Source: CAXBCP01 sp963974055 (GTDB taxonomy: Bacteria; Pseudomonadota; Alphaproteobacteria; MPNO01; UBA830). Taken from it: a DNA stretch of 64,000 nucleotides. Each line of letters opens with the position of its first letter. Positions within the stretch are counted from its first letter, which is position 1. Positions 50,520 through 59,801 of the stretch are shown here, one piece after another. The DNA is taken from positions 34,743-98,742 of the forward strand of contig CAXBCP010000018.1 in assembly GCA_963974055.1 (NCBI GenBank). The letters are read 5' to 3'. The notes beneath the pieces were generated by a model. It had not been told where the DNA came from. It searched no databases and worked only from the letters and a program-made list of their open reading frames with translations. A program made the translations under genes and the position numbers.

Positions 50520-52085
50520 TCAGACGTCGGGAAACCTCTTTCGGAGTTCTTCGAGAGTCATTTTTTCGCGCATCCCGTCGTCGAGATAGTCGATCCCGAT
50601 GCCGTATTCCTTCCAGCGACCGGCAATCCGGCGCTCCAGTTCCGGATCCATCGAGGCGATTGGCGACATGCGACGCCCGTCCCATTCCGGATTGCGGTCG
50701 AATGTCCAGTTGCGGGTCGCGTCGATCAGAACACGGGTCCACCGGGCGGTGCCGAATTTCCGGATTTCGGTATGTTCGGGCCGTGTCGACGGGTCGAGCG
50801 GCGAGCCGAAGGTCGGCCCGAAGGTCGTCACGCCGCCCTCGTCGGCGTTCACCCGGAATGCCATCGCCCATTCGCGGGCTTCCCAGTCGCGGAGGTCGAT
50901 GTCTTCCTCGACCACCATCACGTTCTTGAAAAACCACTGGCCGGCGGATGTGCCCCACAGCGTGTTGGCGATTTGCTGGGCGTGACCATGGTAACGCTTC
51001 TGGATCTGGACGACGATATTCATGCCCGTCACCACCGGCGGCATCCAGACGTCGAGCACGCCATCGACGCCGGCATCTTCGAGCATGTTCCAGGCGATAG
51101 CCGACCAGGAATAGGCGCATAACGCGGAATCCTCGCTCGGGAAACCGGGCCGCGCACCTTCCAGCGCGCCGCGCATGATGGGGTTGTCGCGGTGGGTGAT
51201 GCATTCGATCTGGAGAACGGGTTTGGGCGACGGCGTGCCGCCTTCATGGCCCGGATAGTCGGCGAACGGGCCTTCCATCACGAAGGTATCGGGGTCCGGG
51301 TCGATATACCCTTCGATGACGAATTCGGCGTTCGCCGGGACCTCGAGATCGACCGTCTCGCATTTCACCAGTTCGACCGGTTTGCCGAGGATGGCCCCCA
51401 TCATGTCCCATTCGCAAACGCGGCGCGGAAACGGGCTGCCGGCGCAGAACGGCAGCACGTCGTGCCAGCCATGGACCAGCGCGACCGGCATTTTTTCCTT
51501 TGTGTTGCGGTGCTTGCCGAAATGCCCGCCCCATCCCTGGGTCGGCAGCATCAGTTTTGCTATTTTGTTGCGCCCGGCGACCATGCCGCGATAAAGCCCG
51601 ACATTCGCGCGGCCGGTTTCCGGATCCTGGGTGACGACGCCGCAATAGGTGTCGATATAGCGCCCGCCATCGCCGCCATACCAGCGTGGCGCCGGGAACT
51701 GGCCGAGGTCGATCTGGTTGTCGTGCAGGACATTCGCTTTGACCGGGCCGCTCTCCACCGATACCGGGGGCAGGGGATCGCGGTAGCGTTCCTTGAAATG
51801 GCGTACGAGGTCCTTGTCGGACGTCTCCGGCGCCAGACCCGCCATGATCGCTGTGCGTTCGCGGGTCGACAGGCCACAGGTCATCAGGCGCGTGCACAAG
51901 GTGTCCGTATGGTCCCGGATGTTTTCGAAAATCAGGGCGGGGCCGCCCAGTGCCATATTCGCACGCGTGATCGCGCCGATTTCCTCGTCCCAGTCGACGC
52001 GCACGCCGATCCGTTTCAGTTGTCCGGCCGTTTCGAGGGTCTCTATCCACGAACGGAGGCTGATCTGCTGTTGTGCGTCCGACAT
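50520..52085 (-). CDS. UbiD-family decarboxylase
   Basis: A 521-residue protein with the UbiD fold across its length: SLRSWIETLETAGQLKRI at the N terminus, RMDTYC-like and PTQGWGGHFGKHRNTKEKMPVALV, EGPFADYPGHEGG and WWMPPVVTG-type motifs later; the Glu/Asp/Arg set of the active site cannot be confirmed by eye. UbiD enzymes use prenylated FMN made by UbiX; no ubiX is in the window. It may decarboxylate an aromatic or alpha,beta-unsaturated acid other than the ubiquinone intermediate. Confidence 0.9.
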   Translation of the reverse strand: MSDAQQQISLRSWIETLETAGQLKRIGVRVDWDEEIGAITRANMALGGPALIFENIRDHTDTLCTRLMTCGLSTRERTAIMAGLAPETSDKDLVRHFKERYRDPLPPVSVESGPVKANVLHDNQIDLGQFPAPRWYGGDGGRYIDTYCGVVTQDPETGRANVGLYRGMVAGRNKIAKLMLPTQGWGGHFGKHRNTKEKMPVALVHGWHDVLPFCAGSPFPRRVCEWDMMGAILGKPVELVKCETVDLEVPANAEFVIEGYIDPDPDTFVMEGPFADYPGHEGGTPSPKPVLQIECITHRDNPIMRGALEGARPGFPSEDSALCAYSWSAIAWNMLEDAGVDGVLDVWMPPVVTGMNIVVQIQKRYHGHAQQIANTLWGTSAGQWFFKNVMVVEEDIDLRDWEAREWAMAFRVNADEGGVTTFGPTFGSPLDPSTRPEHTEIRKFGTARWTRVLIDATRNWTFDRNPEWDGRRMSPIASMDPELERRIAGRWKEYGIGIDYLDDGMREKMTLEELRKRFPDV

Positions 52086-52152
52086 TCGATCTCTCTTGAG
52101 GACGCCCGTATGCCGGACGACCCTGAATTCCCGGGTCCGTATCTCAGCGCGC

Positions 52153-52701
52153 CTAACGCGCCACTTTGACCAGGCGTCCCTTGACCCGCCGGACCTTGTC
52201 GCCGTCGCGGAGCCGCGTAAACGTCATTTCCATCCCGGTCGGCAGCAGTGTGCGGTCGTATTGCTGTACCTCGTAGGCGCCGTTATCGCGGACCACCATG
52301 AGGAATACCGTCAGCGTATTGTTGTGGATTCGGGCCCAACATAGTTCGCCGCCCGATACGGGGTCCTTGGATTCAACCGCCTGCCAGATACCTGCGCGTG
52401 ATGTGCTTCCGAATGTGCGGGTCGATGTCTTGCGCCGGGTTTCCGGTTGCCCCGGCGTACCGCCGCCCCGAATGACGCTGGTCCAGGTGACGGAAAAGCC
52501 GGCGTCGGCAGGCTGAATGTCGACGTCGAAGTCGCGGGCCGTCACGCCGAAATAGAGGCTATCGTCGTTTTCCGCGACGCCGCCGCCCTGAAATTTTCCA
52601 AAGAATGCCTTGATGCTGAGATCCGCTGCCTGACCCGCGCCTGTGGCGGCGAAAAACAACGCTGCCGCGACGGTAAAGCTGAAAATGTGAACACGTTTCA
52701 T
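52153..52701 (-). CDS. exported protein of unknown function
   Basis: A 182-residue protein with a signal peptide (about 1-25, ending GQA) and a beta-rich mature part: IKAFFGKFQGGGVAEND, TARDFDVDIQPADAGFSVTW, and a basic C terminus RVKGRLVKVAR. I do not recognise the family; the layout suggests a periplasmic beta-barrel-type small protein. It follows ubiD upstream on the same strand with a 67-base gap. Confidence 0.75.
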   Translation of the reverse strand: MKRVHIFSFTVAAALFFAATGAGQAADLSIKAFFGKFQGGGVAENDDSLYFGVTARDFDVDIQPADAGFSVTWTSVIRGGGTPGQPETRRKTSTRTFGSTSRAGIWQAVESKDPVSGGELCWARIHNNTLTVFLMVVRDNGAYEVQQYDRTLLPTGMEMTFTRLRDGDKVRRVKGRLVKVAR

Positions 52702-52910
52702 CTTGATCCCCGGTTCCCGATACCCACGTTATGGAACGACAATCGGTACACCATACGCATGCGCTGCGCAAAACATTGCGCCGCGCAGGGTCGAGGGGCC
52801 CCTACATGGCCTAACGGACGAACAGGCATCTGTTTGCGATGACGGGGTTCCCGGCAGCCTCGGCGTTGTCGCCACCGCCGCGGTGCCCGCGATAGCCGGT
52901 CGGCAAGCGT

Positions 52911-53774
52911 TCAGGGCCATTTCACTTCGGGCGGCAGCGACATCAGGATCGCGTCCACATTGCCGCCGGTCTTGAGGCCGAAAATCGTGCCGCGATCATG
53001 CAGCAGGTTGTATTCGACGTAGCGTCCCCGCCGGATAAGCTGGTGTTCGCGCTGCTCCGCCGTCCACGGCTCGTTCATGTGGGCGGCGACGATTTTCGGA
53101 TACACATCGAGGAACGCAGTGCCGACATCCTGCGTGAAGGCGAAGTCGGCGTCCCAGTCGCCGGAATCGACGTAGTCGTAAAAAATGCCGCCGACGCCGC
53201 GCGGCTCGTCGCGATGCGGCAGGAAGAAATACTCGTCGCACCATTTCTTGAACTTCGGATAGTAGTCCGGGGCATGGGCGTCGCACGCTCTTTTGAACGC
53301 TGCGTGGAAGGCTGCGGTGTCGTCGTCGTTCGGCACCATCGGCGTCAGGTCACCGCCCCCGCCGAACCATGCTTTCGACGTCACGATGAACCGCGTGTTC
53401 ATATGCGCTGCCGGCACCAGCGGCGAGCGCATATGGGCGACCAGCGAAATGCCGCTGGCCCAGAATCGGGGGTCTTCCTCGGCGCCGGGGATGTTCTTGC
53501 GGAATTCCTCGGAAAATTCGCCGTGGACGGTGGAAATATTGACGCCGACCTTTTCGAACACCCGGCCTTTCATCACCGACATCACACCACCGCCGCCGCC
53601 GGGCCGGTCCCAGGCAGTGCGTTCGAATCGGCCGGGTTTGCCGTCTCCTGCATCGGCATTCGGTCCTTCGACCCGATCTTCGATTGCCTCGAAGGCCGCA
53701 CACATCCGGTCCCGGAGGTCGCGGAACCATTCGGTGGCGATATTCTTTTTTTCGTCCAGGGATTTGTCTGTCAT
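52911..53774 (-). CDS. hemF: oxygen-dependent coproporphyrinogen III oxidase
   Basis: Oxidative decarboxylation of coproporphyrinogen III to protoporphyrinogen IX, haem synthesis, using molecular oxygen. A 287-residue protein with GGGGGVMSVMKGRVFEKVGVN-type N region, HMNTRFIVT, WFGGGGDLTPM and GVGGIFYDYVDSGDWD, ending RGRYVEYNLLHDRGT and GRNVDA-like residues. ATG 53774 overlaps trmL by four bases. Implies aerobic growth. Confidence 0.95.
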   Translation of the reverse strand: MTDKSLDEKKNIATEWFRDLRDRMCAAFEAIEDRVEGPNADAGDGKPGRFERTAWDRPGGGGGVMSVMKGRVFEKVGVNISTVHGEFSEEFRKNIPGAEEDPRFWASGISLVAHMRSPLVPAAHMNTRFIVTSKAWFGGGGDLTPMVPNDDDTAAFHAAFKRACDAHAPDYYPKFKKWCDEYFFLPHRDEPRGVGGIFYDYVDSGDWDADFAFTQDVGTAFLDVYPKIVAAHMNEPWTAEQREHQLIRRGRYVEYNLLHDRGTIFGLKTGGNVDAILMSLPPEVKWP

Positions 53775-54244
53775 CGCTTCGCCTTTTCCGGAGGGGGCGT
53801 AAATCCGCCTGTCTGGCGCAGGGCTTCGCCCAGCACCATGGCCGCCGCGGTCACAACGTTAAGCGACCTTGCGCCGTCTGCCATCGGGACAATCAGTCGC
53901 GCATCCGCGCCATCGTGAATATCGTCGGGCACGCCGGCGCTCTCGCGGCCCAACATAAGCGTATCGTCCGGTCTGTATTGGAAACCGGTATAGGGGATAT
54001 CGCCCCCGGTGGTCAGCAGGACCGTCCGTCCGTTGCCTTTCCTGCCGCAATAGGCCGGCCAGGACGAATGCCGGATGATCTCCGCCTGCGCGCCGTAATC
54101 CATTGCGACCCGGCGCAGCCGCCGGTCGTCGAGCACGAACCCGCAGGGCTCGATCACATCCACGGCGACGCCCAGGCAGGCCGCGAGGCGGAAAATTGCT
54201 CCCGCATTCTGCGGTATGTCGGGTTCGTATAGGGCTATACGCAT
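53771..54244 (-). CDS. trmL: tRNA (cytidine/uridine-34-2'-O)-methyltransferase
   Basis: A 157-residue SPOUT methyltransferase acting on the wobble base of tRNA-Leu. Signatures: ALYEPDIPQNAGAIFRLAAC at the N terminus, LMLGRESAGVPD, and the knot motif RSLNVVTAAAMVLGEAL. ATG 54244 is chosen; upstream codons to 54295 are not family-like. Coupled to hemF by a four-base overlap. Confidence 0.93.
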   Translation of the reverse strand: MRIALYEPDIPQNAGAIFRLAACLGVAVDVIEPCGFVLDDRRLRRVAMDYGAQAEIIRHSSWPAYCGRKGNGRTVLLTTGGDIPYTGFQYRPDDTLMLGRESAGVPDDIHDGADARLIVPMADGARSLNVVTAAAMVLGEALRQTGGFTPPPEKAKR

Positions 54245-54343
54245 GGGCAAGGGATAACGATACCCGTCGCATCGTGCAATCTCGCGTGTTTTCAAGGGGT
54301 TCAGCGCGCCGTTAACGCAGTTTTAACCACCCGCGCGCAGGGT

Positions 54344-54371
54344 TTGCAGCGCGGCGAAATTCGACTATACC
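54344..54371 (+). promoter_or_regulatory. candidate petABC promoter
   Basis: TTGCAG (54344-54349), 16-base spacer, TATACC (54366-54371), between trmL and petA. It would give a 5' leader of about 230 bases before petA containing a hairpin and a short leader ORF. A modest match only. Confidence 0.35.
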
Positions 54372-54435
54372 GATTTCGTTAATGGTTAAGCCCAACGGGG
54401 CAATCCGTGGGGGCATGGATATATTCGGTGAAAAA

Positions 54436-54456
54436 CATGCGGCGACGCGCCGCATG
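54436..54456 (+). repeat. perfect hairpin in the petABC leader
   Basis: CATGCGGCG (54436-54444), ACG, CGCCGCATG (54448-54456). No T-run follows. It may be a protein-binding palindrome or an RNA stem in the leader. Apart from this, the promoter candidate and the leader ORF, the 362-base gap 54245-54606 shows nothing further. Confidence 0.55.
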
Positions 54457-54521
54457 CATCGAATCTGCGCCCGTGGTAGCTATTGTCGGGGGCCGATACC
54501 AGTGCTCTGGAAGGATTTCTA

Positions 54522-54614
54522 ATGTTCGCTTTTCTGCGGATATTCAGCGGGAATAAAGTGTCGGCGGACCGGCAGAAAACAAACTGGCGAAAACAAGGTG
54601 TGAAGCATGGCTGA
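54522..54614 (+). CDS. short leader ORF overlapping the petA start
   Basis: A 30-codon frame, ATG 54522 with GGAAGGA about seven bases upstream, ending at TGA 54612-54614, just past the petA ATG (54607) in another frame. The peptide begins MFAFLRIFSG and is rich in Lys, Arg and Asn later. The strong Shine-Dalgarno and stop-start overlap suggest coupled translation of petA, as with leader peptides; petA itself has only a weak AAGGTG five bases upstream. Confidence 0.45.
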   Translation: MFAFLRIFSGNKVSADRQKTNWRKQGVKHG

Positions 54615-55164
54615 TACCGAAGGTGCGGCAGCGAAGAAACAGGATCACGAAGGGGAGACCCGGCGTGATTTTCTGCAACTGGCGACGGGTGCTTTCGGCG
54701 CCGTCGGCGTTGCAGCGGTCGCGTGGCCGTTCATTCAACAGATGAACCCGGCGGCGGATACGCTGGCCCTTGCGACGATCGAGGTCGATATATCCAAGAT
54801 CGCGGTCGGTCAGGCCATCAAGGTCAAATGGCGTGGAAAACCGGTCTTTATCCGTCATCGCACCGCCAAGGAAATCGAGACGGCGGCATCGGCCAAACCC
54901 GCCGAACTGATCGATCCCGAAGAAGACAAAGCGCGCGCGCCGAAGCCCGAATGGCTCGTTCTTGTCGGCGTGTGCACCCATCTTGGCTGTATTCCGCTCG
55001 GAACAAGCCAGGGAGAGGCAAAAGGCGATTTCAATGGCTGGTTCTGCCCCTGCCACGGGTCGCATTACGACACGTCGGGCCGGATCCGCAAGGGACCGGC
55101 GCCGCGTAACCTGGAGGTGCCGGAATACACCTTCATCAGCGACACTGTCGTCAAGATCGGCTGA
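54607..55164 (+). CDS. petA: ubiquinol-cytochrome c reductase Rieske iron-sulfur subunit
   Basis: The [2Fe-2S] subunit of cytochrome bc1, 185 residues. Twin-arginine-type signal anchor TRRDFLQLATGAFGAVGVAA (about 18-37), then the soluble Rieske domain with CTHLGC (C123, H125, and C128) and CPCHGSHYD (C147, H150, with C149 for the disulfide). It passes electrons from ubiquinol at the periplasmic side to cytochrome c1. First full gene of petABC; 11 bases before petB. Confidence 0.97.
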   Translation: MADTEGAAAKKQDHEGETRRDFLQLATGAFGAVGVAAVAWPFIQQMNPAADTLALATIEVDISKIAVGQAIKVKWRGKPVFIRHRTAKEIETAASAKPAELIDPEEDKARAPKPEWLVLVGVCTHLGCIPLGTSQGEAKGDFNGWFCPCHGSHYDTSGRIRKGPAPRNLEVPEYTFISDTVVKIG

Positions 55165-55175
55165 GGAAGAAAAAC

Positions 55176-56501
55176 ATGGCACAATTCCAGAAACCAGCCT
55201 GGCTCGATAACGGCCTCGTCCGTTGGGTCGATCACCGGCTTCCGATTTTCACGTTCATGAGCCATGAGCTCTATGAATATCCGACGCCGCGCAACCTGAA
55301 TTACTGGTGGAATTTCGGCTCGCTCGCGCTTGTCGTCCTGGTGATGATGCTGGTCACCGGTATCACGCTGGCGATGCATTATACGCCGCACACGACGCTG
55401 GCCTTCGATTCTGTCGAACGTATCATGCGCGACGTGAATTACGGCTGGCTGATCCGTTATATCCATATGAACGGCGCATCGGCCTTCTTCATTGTCGTTT
55501 ATATCCATATTTTCCGGGGGCTGTATTTCGGCTCCTATAAGCAACCGCGCGAAATCCTGTGGATTCTGGGCGTCGTTATCCTGCTGCTGATGATGGCGAC
55601 CGCCTTCATGGGCTATGTGCTGCCGTGGGGCCAGATGAGCTTCTGGGGCGCGACGGTCATCACCAACCTGTTCTCGGCCATCCCGCTGGTCGGCGACTGG
55701 GTCGTGACGCTTTTGTGGGGCGGCTTCGCGGTCGACAACCCGACCCTGAACCGGTTCTTCAGCCTGCATTACCTGCTGCCCTTCGTGCTCGTCGGCATCA
55801 TCGTGCTGCATATCTGGGCGCTGCATGTCCACGGGTCGAACAACCCGGTCGGCATCGACACCAAGGGCGAACAGGATGTCATCCCGTTCCATCCGTATTA
55901 CACGGTGAAGGACATGTTCGGTCTCGGCGTGTTCCTGGTTCTGTTCGCGGGCTTTGTCTTCTTCGCCCCGAACTTCTTCGGCGAGCCGGATAACTATATC
56001 CCGGCGAATTCGCTGTCGACGCCGGCGCATATCGTGCCCGAATGGTATTTCCTGCCGTTCTACGCAATCCTGCGCGCCGTGCCCGCCAACTTCGTGGGCG
56101 AATGGGCGACGGCCTGGATGGGTTTCATCTTCATCGAAGCGAAACTCGCCGGCGTGTTGGCGATGTTCGGCTCGATCGCCGTGCTGTTCGTTCTGCCGTG
56201 GCTGGATAATTCGCCGGTACGGTCGTCGCGCTTCCGGCCGATGTATAAGTGGTTCTTCTGGATTTTCCTGTTCGATTGTCTGGTGCTCGGCTATATCGGC
56301 CAGAAACCCGCGGAAGGCATCTTTGTCATCATCGGCAGGGTCGCCACCGCCTGGTACTTCGCGCATTTCCTGATCATCATTCCGCTGCTCGCGAAATTCG
56401 AAAAGACCAGGGACCTGCCGAAAAGCATCTCGGAACCAGTCCTGGGCGGCGGCGGAGGAGCCGGTTCCGGCGCGGTCGCCAAGCCGATGGAGAAAGCCTG
56501 A
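55176..56501 (+). CDS. petB: cytochrome b of the bc1 complex
   Basis: A 441-residue polytopic membrane protein carrying two b-type haems and both quinone sites. Helix B/D histidine-bearing segments are MHYTPHTTLAF and YIHMNGASAFFIVVYIHIFRG, then SLHYLLPFVLVGIIVLHIWALHVHG; the Qo-site PEWY appears in IVPEWYFLPFYAILRA. Family length is usual (about 400-440). The C-terminal tail after the last helix is Gly-rich (LGGGGGAGSG-like). TGATG coupling with petC at 56499-56503. Confidence 0.97.
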   Translation: MAQFQKPAWLDNGLVRWVDHRLPIFTFMSHELYEYPTPRNLNYWWNFGSLALVVLVMMLVTGITLAMHYTPHTTLAFDSVERIMRDVNYGWLIRYIHMNGASAFFIVVYIHIFRGLYFGSYKQPREILWILGVVILLLMMATAFMGYVLPWGQMSFWGATVITNLFSAIPLVGDWVVTLLWGGFAVDNPTLNRFFSLHYLLPFVLVGIIVLHIWALHVHGSNNPVGIDTKGEQDVIPFHPYYTVKDMFGLGVFLVLFAGFVFFAPNFFGEPDNYIPANSLSTPAHIVPEWYFLPFYAILRAVPANFVGEWATAWMGFIFIEAKLAGVLAMFGSIAVLFVLPWLDNSPVRSSRFRPMYKWFFWIFLFDCLVLGYIGQKPAEGIFVIIGRVATAWYFAHFLIIIPLLAKFEKTRDLPKSISEPVLGGGGGAGSGAVAKPMEKA

Positions 56502-57274
56502 TGAATACGATCGGTAAAACTCTCGTCGCCGGCGCGCTCGCCCTGACGGTGTCGATGACGACGTCCGCCGCCTATGCGGCGGGGGACGCTGCGCATGCGC
56601 CGGAACAGCACTGGTCGTTCTCCGGCCTGTTCGGAACCTATGACCGCGCCGCCCTGCGCCGGGGGTTCGAGGTCTACAAGGGAGCCTGCGCGGCCTGTCA
56701 CGGGCTTCGCCTGGTGGCCTATCGCAACCTGATGGATATCGGATTCAGCGAAAACGAAGTGAAAGCGATCGCGTCGGAGGTCGACGTTCCGGCCGAGCCG
56801 AATGAAGACGGGGAAATCGAGGATCGTCCCGGCCTGCCGTCGGACCGGTTCAAGTCGCCCTTCGCGAATGAAAACGCGGCGCGGGCATCGAATAACGGCG
56901 CTCTGCCGCCCGATCTGTCGCTGATCGTCAAGGCGCGTCTCGGCGGTGCGGATTATATCCACGGCGTGCTGACGGGCTACAAGCCGGCGCCGGCGGGCAC
57001 CGAAGTTCCCGACGGGATGAACTACAACGAGTATTTCGCCGGAAAACTGATCGCGATGCCGCCGCCGCTGTCGGAGGACGGGATCGATTACAGCGACAAG
57101 ACCAAGGCGACGGTTGCCCAGCAGGCACAGGACGTCGTCACGTTCCTGGCCTGGGCCGCCGAGCCGGAACTGGAAGAACGCAAGCGGATGGGGGTGAAGG
57201 TCATCCTGTTCCTGCTGCTGCTGACCGGTCTGCTCTATGTCGTGAAACGCCGCATATGGGCGGATATCCACTAG
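56501..57274 (+). CDS. petC: cytochrome c1
   Basis: A 257-residue exported haem protein: signal peptide about 1-26 (ending AYA), haem-attachment motif CAACH at about residues 65-69 in GACAACHGLRLVAYRNL, the axial methionine in LIAMPPPLSEDG, and a C-terminal membrane anchor VILFLLLLTGLLYVVKRRIW. It accepts electrons from the Rieske protein. Start ATG 56501 overlaps the petB stop by one base. Confidence 0.96.
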   Translation: MNTIGKTLVAGALALTVSMTTSAAYAAGDAAHAPEQHWSFSGLFGTYDRAALRRGFEVYKGACAACHGLRLVAYRNLMDIGFSENEVKAIASEVDVPAEPNEDGEIEDRPGLPSDRFKSPFANENAARASNNGALPPDLSLIVKARLGGADYIHGVLTGYKPAPAGTEVPDGMNYNEYFAGKLIAMPPPLSEDGIDYSDKTKATVAQQAQDVVTFLAWAAEPELEERKRMGVKVILFLLLLTGLLYVVKRRIWADIH

Positions 57275-57299
57275 ACCGGAAGAACAATTCGAATACGGT

Positions 57300-57329
57300 A
57301 AACAGGCGGGTCTTTGACCCGCCTGTTTT
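57300..57329 (+). terminator. rho-independent terminator after petABC
   Basis: AAACAGGCGGGTC (57300-57312), loop TTT, GACCCGCCTGTTT (57316-57328) and one more T. It follows petC by 25 bases and lies just before the VOC gene start at 57347. Confidence 0.85.
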
Positions 57330-57346
57330 GTCTAGGAGAAGCACCG

Positions 57347-57727
57347 ATGTTTGGACACGTTACCGTGGGCACCAACGATCTCGACCGCGCCGGCGCGTTT
57401 TACGATGCCGTCCTCGCACCGCTCGGCCATGTCCGGGGGCTGCAGAAGAAGACCTTCATCTCCTATGGCGACGGGTCCGGATCGCGCCTGTTTGTAATGA
57501 CGCCCTATGACGGCGGGACTGCGACCGCCGGCAACGGAGTCCATGTCGCGTTTCTCGCGCCCGGTCGCGCCGCCGTCGATGCCTTTCACGCCGCGGCGCT
57601 GGCCGCAGGCGGCACGGATGAAGGTGCCCCGGGCCTGCGCCCCCATTACCACGAACATTACTACGGCGCCTATATCCGCGACCCCGACGGCAACAAGTTG
57701 CAGGCTGTGTGTCACAAACCGGCATAG
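57347..57727 (+). CDS. VOC-family protein (glyoxalase-like)
   Basis: A 126-residue vicinal-oxygen-chelate protein: HVTVGTNDLDRAGAFYDAVL (metal His4), GVHVAFLAPGRAAVDAFH, and the C-terminal YYGAYIRDPDGNKLQAVCH with the metal Glu position replaced by a Gln-type residue (KLQAV), so metal binding may be altered. AGGAG lies ten bases before ATG 57347. Stands alone between the petABC terminator and mtnP. Substrate unknown. Confidence 0.85.
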   Translation: MFGHVTVGTNDLDRAGAFYDAVLAPLGHVRGLQKKTFISYGDGSGSRLFVMTPYDGGTATAGNGVHVAFLAPGRAAVDAFHAAALAAGGTDEGAPGLRPHYHEHYYGAYIRDPDGNKLQAVCHKPA

Positions 57728-57799
57728 GCGCCCCTGAACGGGCTTGAACCGATTGCCCGATTCCCGCACAACGGGGCCTGAAATCAGCGGAGAAACCGA

Positions 57800-58687
57800 A
57801 TGGCACATCCCGGCACCCCGCCGGTCATTGGCGTGATTGGCGGCAGCGGCGTTTACGATATCGACGGCCTCACGAATACGGAGTGGCGGCAGGTTGTATC
57901 GCCCTTCGGCATGCCGTCGGACGATCTGCTGTTCGGCGAACTGGATGGCCAGAAGATCGTTTTTCTGCCGCGTCACGGTCGCGGACACCGTGTTCCGCCC
58001 AGCGGTCTGAATTTCCGGGCCAATATCGACGCACTGAAACGGGCCGGGGTGACGGAGATCATTTCGATCAGCGCCGTCGGTTCCCTGAAGGAAGAATATG
58101 CGCCGGGACATTTCGTCGTTGTCGACCAGTTCATCGACCGGACCTTCGCCCGCAAAAAAACCTTCTTCGAAGAAGGCTGCGTTGCCCATGTATCGATGGC
58201 GGATCCGGTCTGCGGACGTCTTGGCGGACACCTTGCCGATACCATGGCCGACCTCGGGATCGAACACACGCGGGGCGGCACCTATATGGTGATGGAAGGC
58301 CCCCAGTTCTCGACCCGGGCGGAGAGCAACCTGTACCGGTCGTGGGGGTGCGACGTGATCGGCATGACCAACATGCCGGAAGCCAAGCTCGCCCGCGAAG
58401 CCGAGATGTGCTACGCGACCGTTGCCATGGTGACGGATTACGACTGCTGGCACGAAGACCATGACGATGTCACGGTCGAGGCCGTGATCAGGATCGTCCA
58501 TGAAAACGCGGACCGGGCGCGGTCGCTGATCAAGGCCGTTATCCCGTCGCTGTCCGGCCGCTCCCATACCTGTGGGGAAGGCTGTCATACCGCACTCGAT
58601 TTTGCGATCATCACCCCGCCCGAAGCCCGCGATCCGGAATCAGTCGCGATGCTCGACGCGGTCGCGCACCGGGTATTGAACCCGTGA
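57800..58687 (+). CDS. mtnP: S-methyl-5'-thioadenosine phosphorylase
   Basis: Splits methylthioadenosine with phosphate into adenine and methylthioribose 1-phosphate, the first salvage step. A 295-residue PNP-family protein: IGVIGGSGVYDIDG, LPRHGRGHRVPPSGLNFRAN, and VMEGPQFSTRAES with MTNMPEAKLAREAEM. GTGA overlap with mtnA at 58684-58687 implies a coupled operon. mtnP and mtnA are the only salvage genes here. Confidence 0.96.
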   Translation: MAHPGTPPVIGVIGGSGVYDIDGLTNTEWRQVVSPFGMPSDDLLFGELDGQKIVFLPRHGRGHRVPPSGLNFRANIDALKRAGVTEIISISAVGSLKEEYAPGHFVVVDQFIDRTFARKKTFFEEGCVAHVSMADPVCGRLGGHLADTMADLGIEHTRGGTYMVMEGPQFSTRAESNLYRSWGCDVIGMTNMPEAKLAREAEMCYATVAMVTDYDCWHEDHDDVTVEAVIRIVHENADRARSLIKAVIPSLSGRSHTCGEGCHTALDFAIITPPEARDPESVAMLDAVAHRVLNP

Positions 58688-59799
58688 ACGTCGACGGAAA
58701 ACCGTTCCGTACGATCTGGCTGGCGGCCGACGGCCGCACGGTCGAGATCATAGATCAGACGAAATTGCCCTTCGAATTCAAGGTGGTAAAGCTTGTCGAC
58801 TGCGATGCCGCCGCGATTGCGATCCGCGACATGTGGGTGCGCGGCGCGCCGCTGATCGGGGCGACCGCTGCCTATGGCATGGCCCTGGCAATGCATGAAG
58901 ACGCCTCGGATGCGAATCTCGTCGCGGCAGCGGAGAAGCTGATGGCGACCCGTCCGACGGCGGTCAACCTTCGCTGGGCGATCGACGCCATGCGGACCCT
59001 GCTGGAACCGTTATCGCCCAATGCGCGGTGCAGTGCGGCTTACATGCGCGCCGCCGGTATCTGCGACGAGGATGTCGCGATCTGTTCGTCTATCGGCGAT
59101 CACGGCCTGCCGCTGATCCACAAGGCCTGGGAAGCGCGCGGCAAGCCGGACCGGGTCAACGTGCTGACCCATTGCAACGCCGGCTGGCTGGCGACTGTCG
59201 ACTGGGGCACGGCGCTGGCGCCGATCTACAAGGCCCACGATGCCGGTATTCCCGTGCATGTGTGGGTGGACGAAACCCGGCCCCGCAATCAGGGGGCCAG
59301 CCTCACCGCCTGGGAACTGGGCAAGCACGGCGTGCCCAATACGGTGATCGCGGATAACGTGGGCGGTCATCTGATGCAGCATGGCATGGTCGATCTGTGC
59401 ATCACCGGGACGGATCGGACGACGGCATCCGGCGACGTCTGCAACAAGATCGGCACCTACCTGAAAGCCCTGGCGGCGTTCGACAACAATGTGCCGTTTT
59501 TTGTCGGCCTGCCCGGCCCGACTGTGGACTGGACGATTGACGACGGCGTGCGCGACATCCCGATCGAACAGCGCAGCGTCACGGAGGTCACCCATATGAC
59601 GGGCAGGACATCGGACGGCACCATCGCAACGGTGGAGATAACTCCCGCGGGGAGCACGGCTGCGAATTATGCATTCGACGTGACGCCGGCGCGCCTGGTA
59701 TCCGGACTGATTACCGAACGCGGCGTTTGCGCGGCGTCAAAAGAAGGCCTTGCCGGCCTGTATCCTGAATATTCGGGCGAAGAATACCGGGAAGCGTGA
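58684..59799 (+). CDS. mtnA: S-methyl-5-thioribose-1-phosphate isomerase
   Basis: Turns methylthioribose 1-phosphate into methylthioribulose 1-phosphate. A 371-residue eIF2B-like protein starting at GTG 58684: RDMWVRGAPLIGATAAYGMA, THCNAGWLATVDWGTALAP, DETRPRNQGASLTAWEL and TGTDRTTASGDVCNKIGTY with the catalytic Cys and Asp. Downstream salvage genes (mtnB, mtnD, mtnC) are not in the window. Confidence 0.96.
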   Translation: MNVDGKPFRTIWLAADGRTVEIIDQTKLPFEFKVVKLVDCDAAAIAIRDMWVRGAPLIGATAAYGMALAMHEDASDANLVAAAEKLMATRPTAVNLRWAIDAMRTLLEPLSPNARCSAAYMRAAGICDEDVAICSSIGDHGLPLIHKAWEARGKPDRVNVLTHCNAGWLATVDWGTALAPIYKAHDAGIPVHVWVDETRPRNQGASLTAWELGKHGVPNTVIADNVGGHLMQHGMVDLCITGTDRTTASGDVCNKIGTYLKALAAFDNNVPFFVGLPGPTVDWTIDDGVRDIPIEQRSVTEVTHMTGRTSDGTIATVEITPAGSTAANYAFDVTPARLVSGLITERGVCAASKEGLAGLYPEYSGEEYREA

Positions 59800-59801
59800 T
59801 C

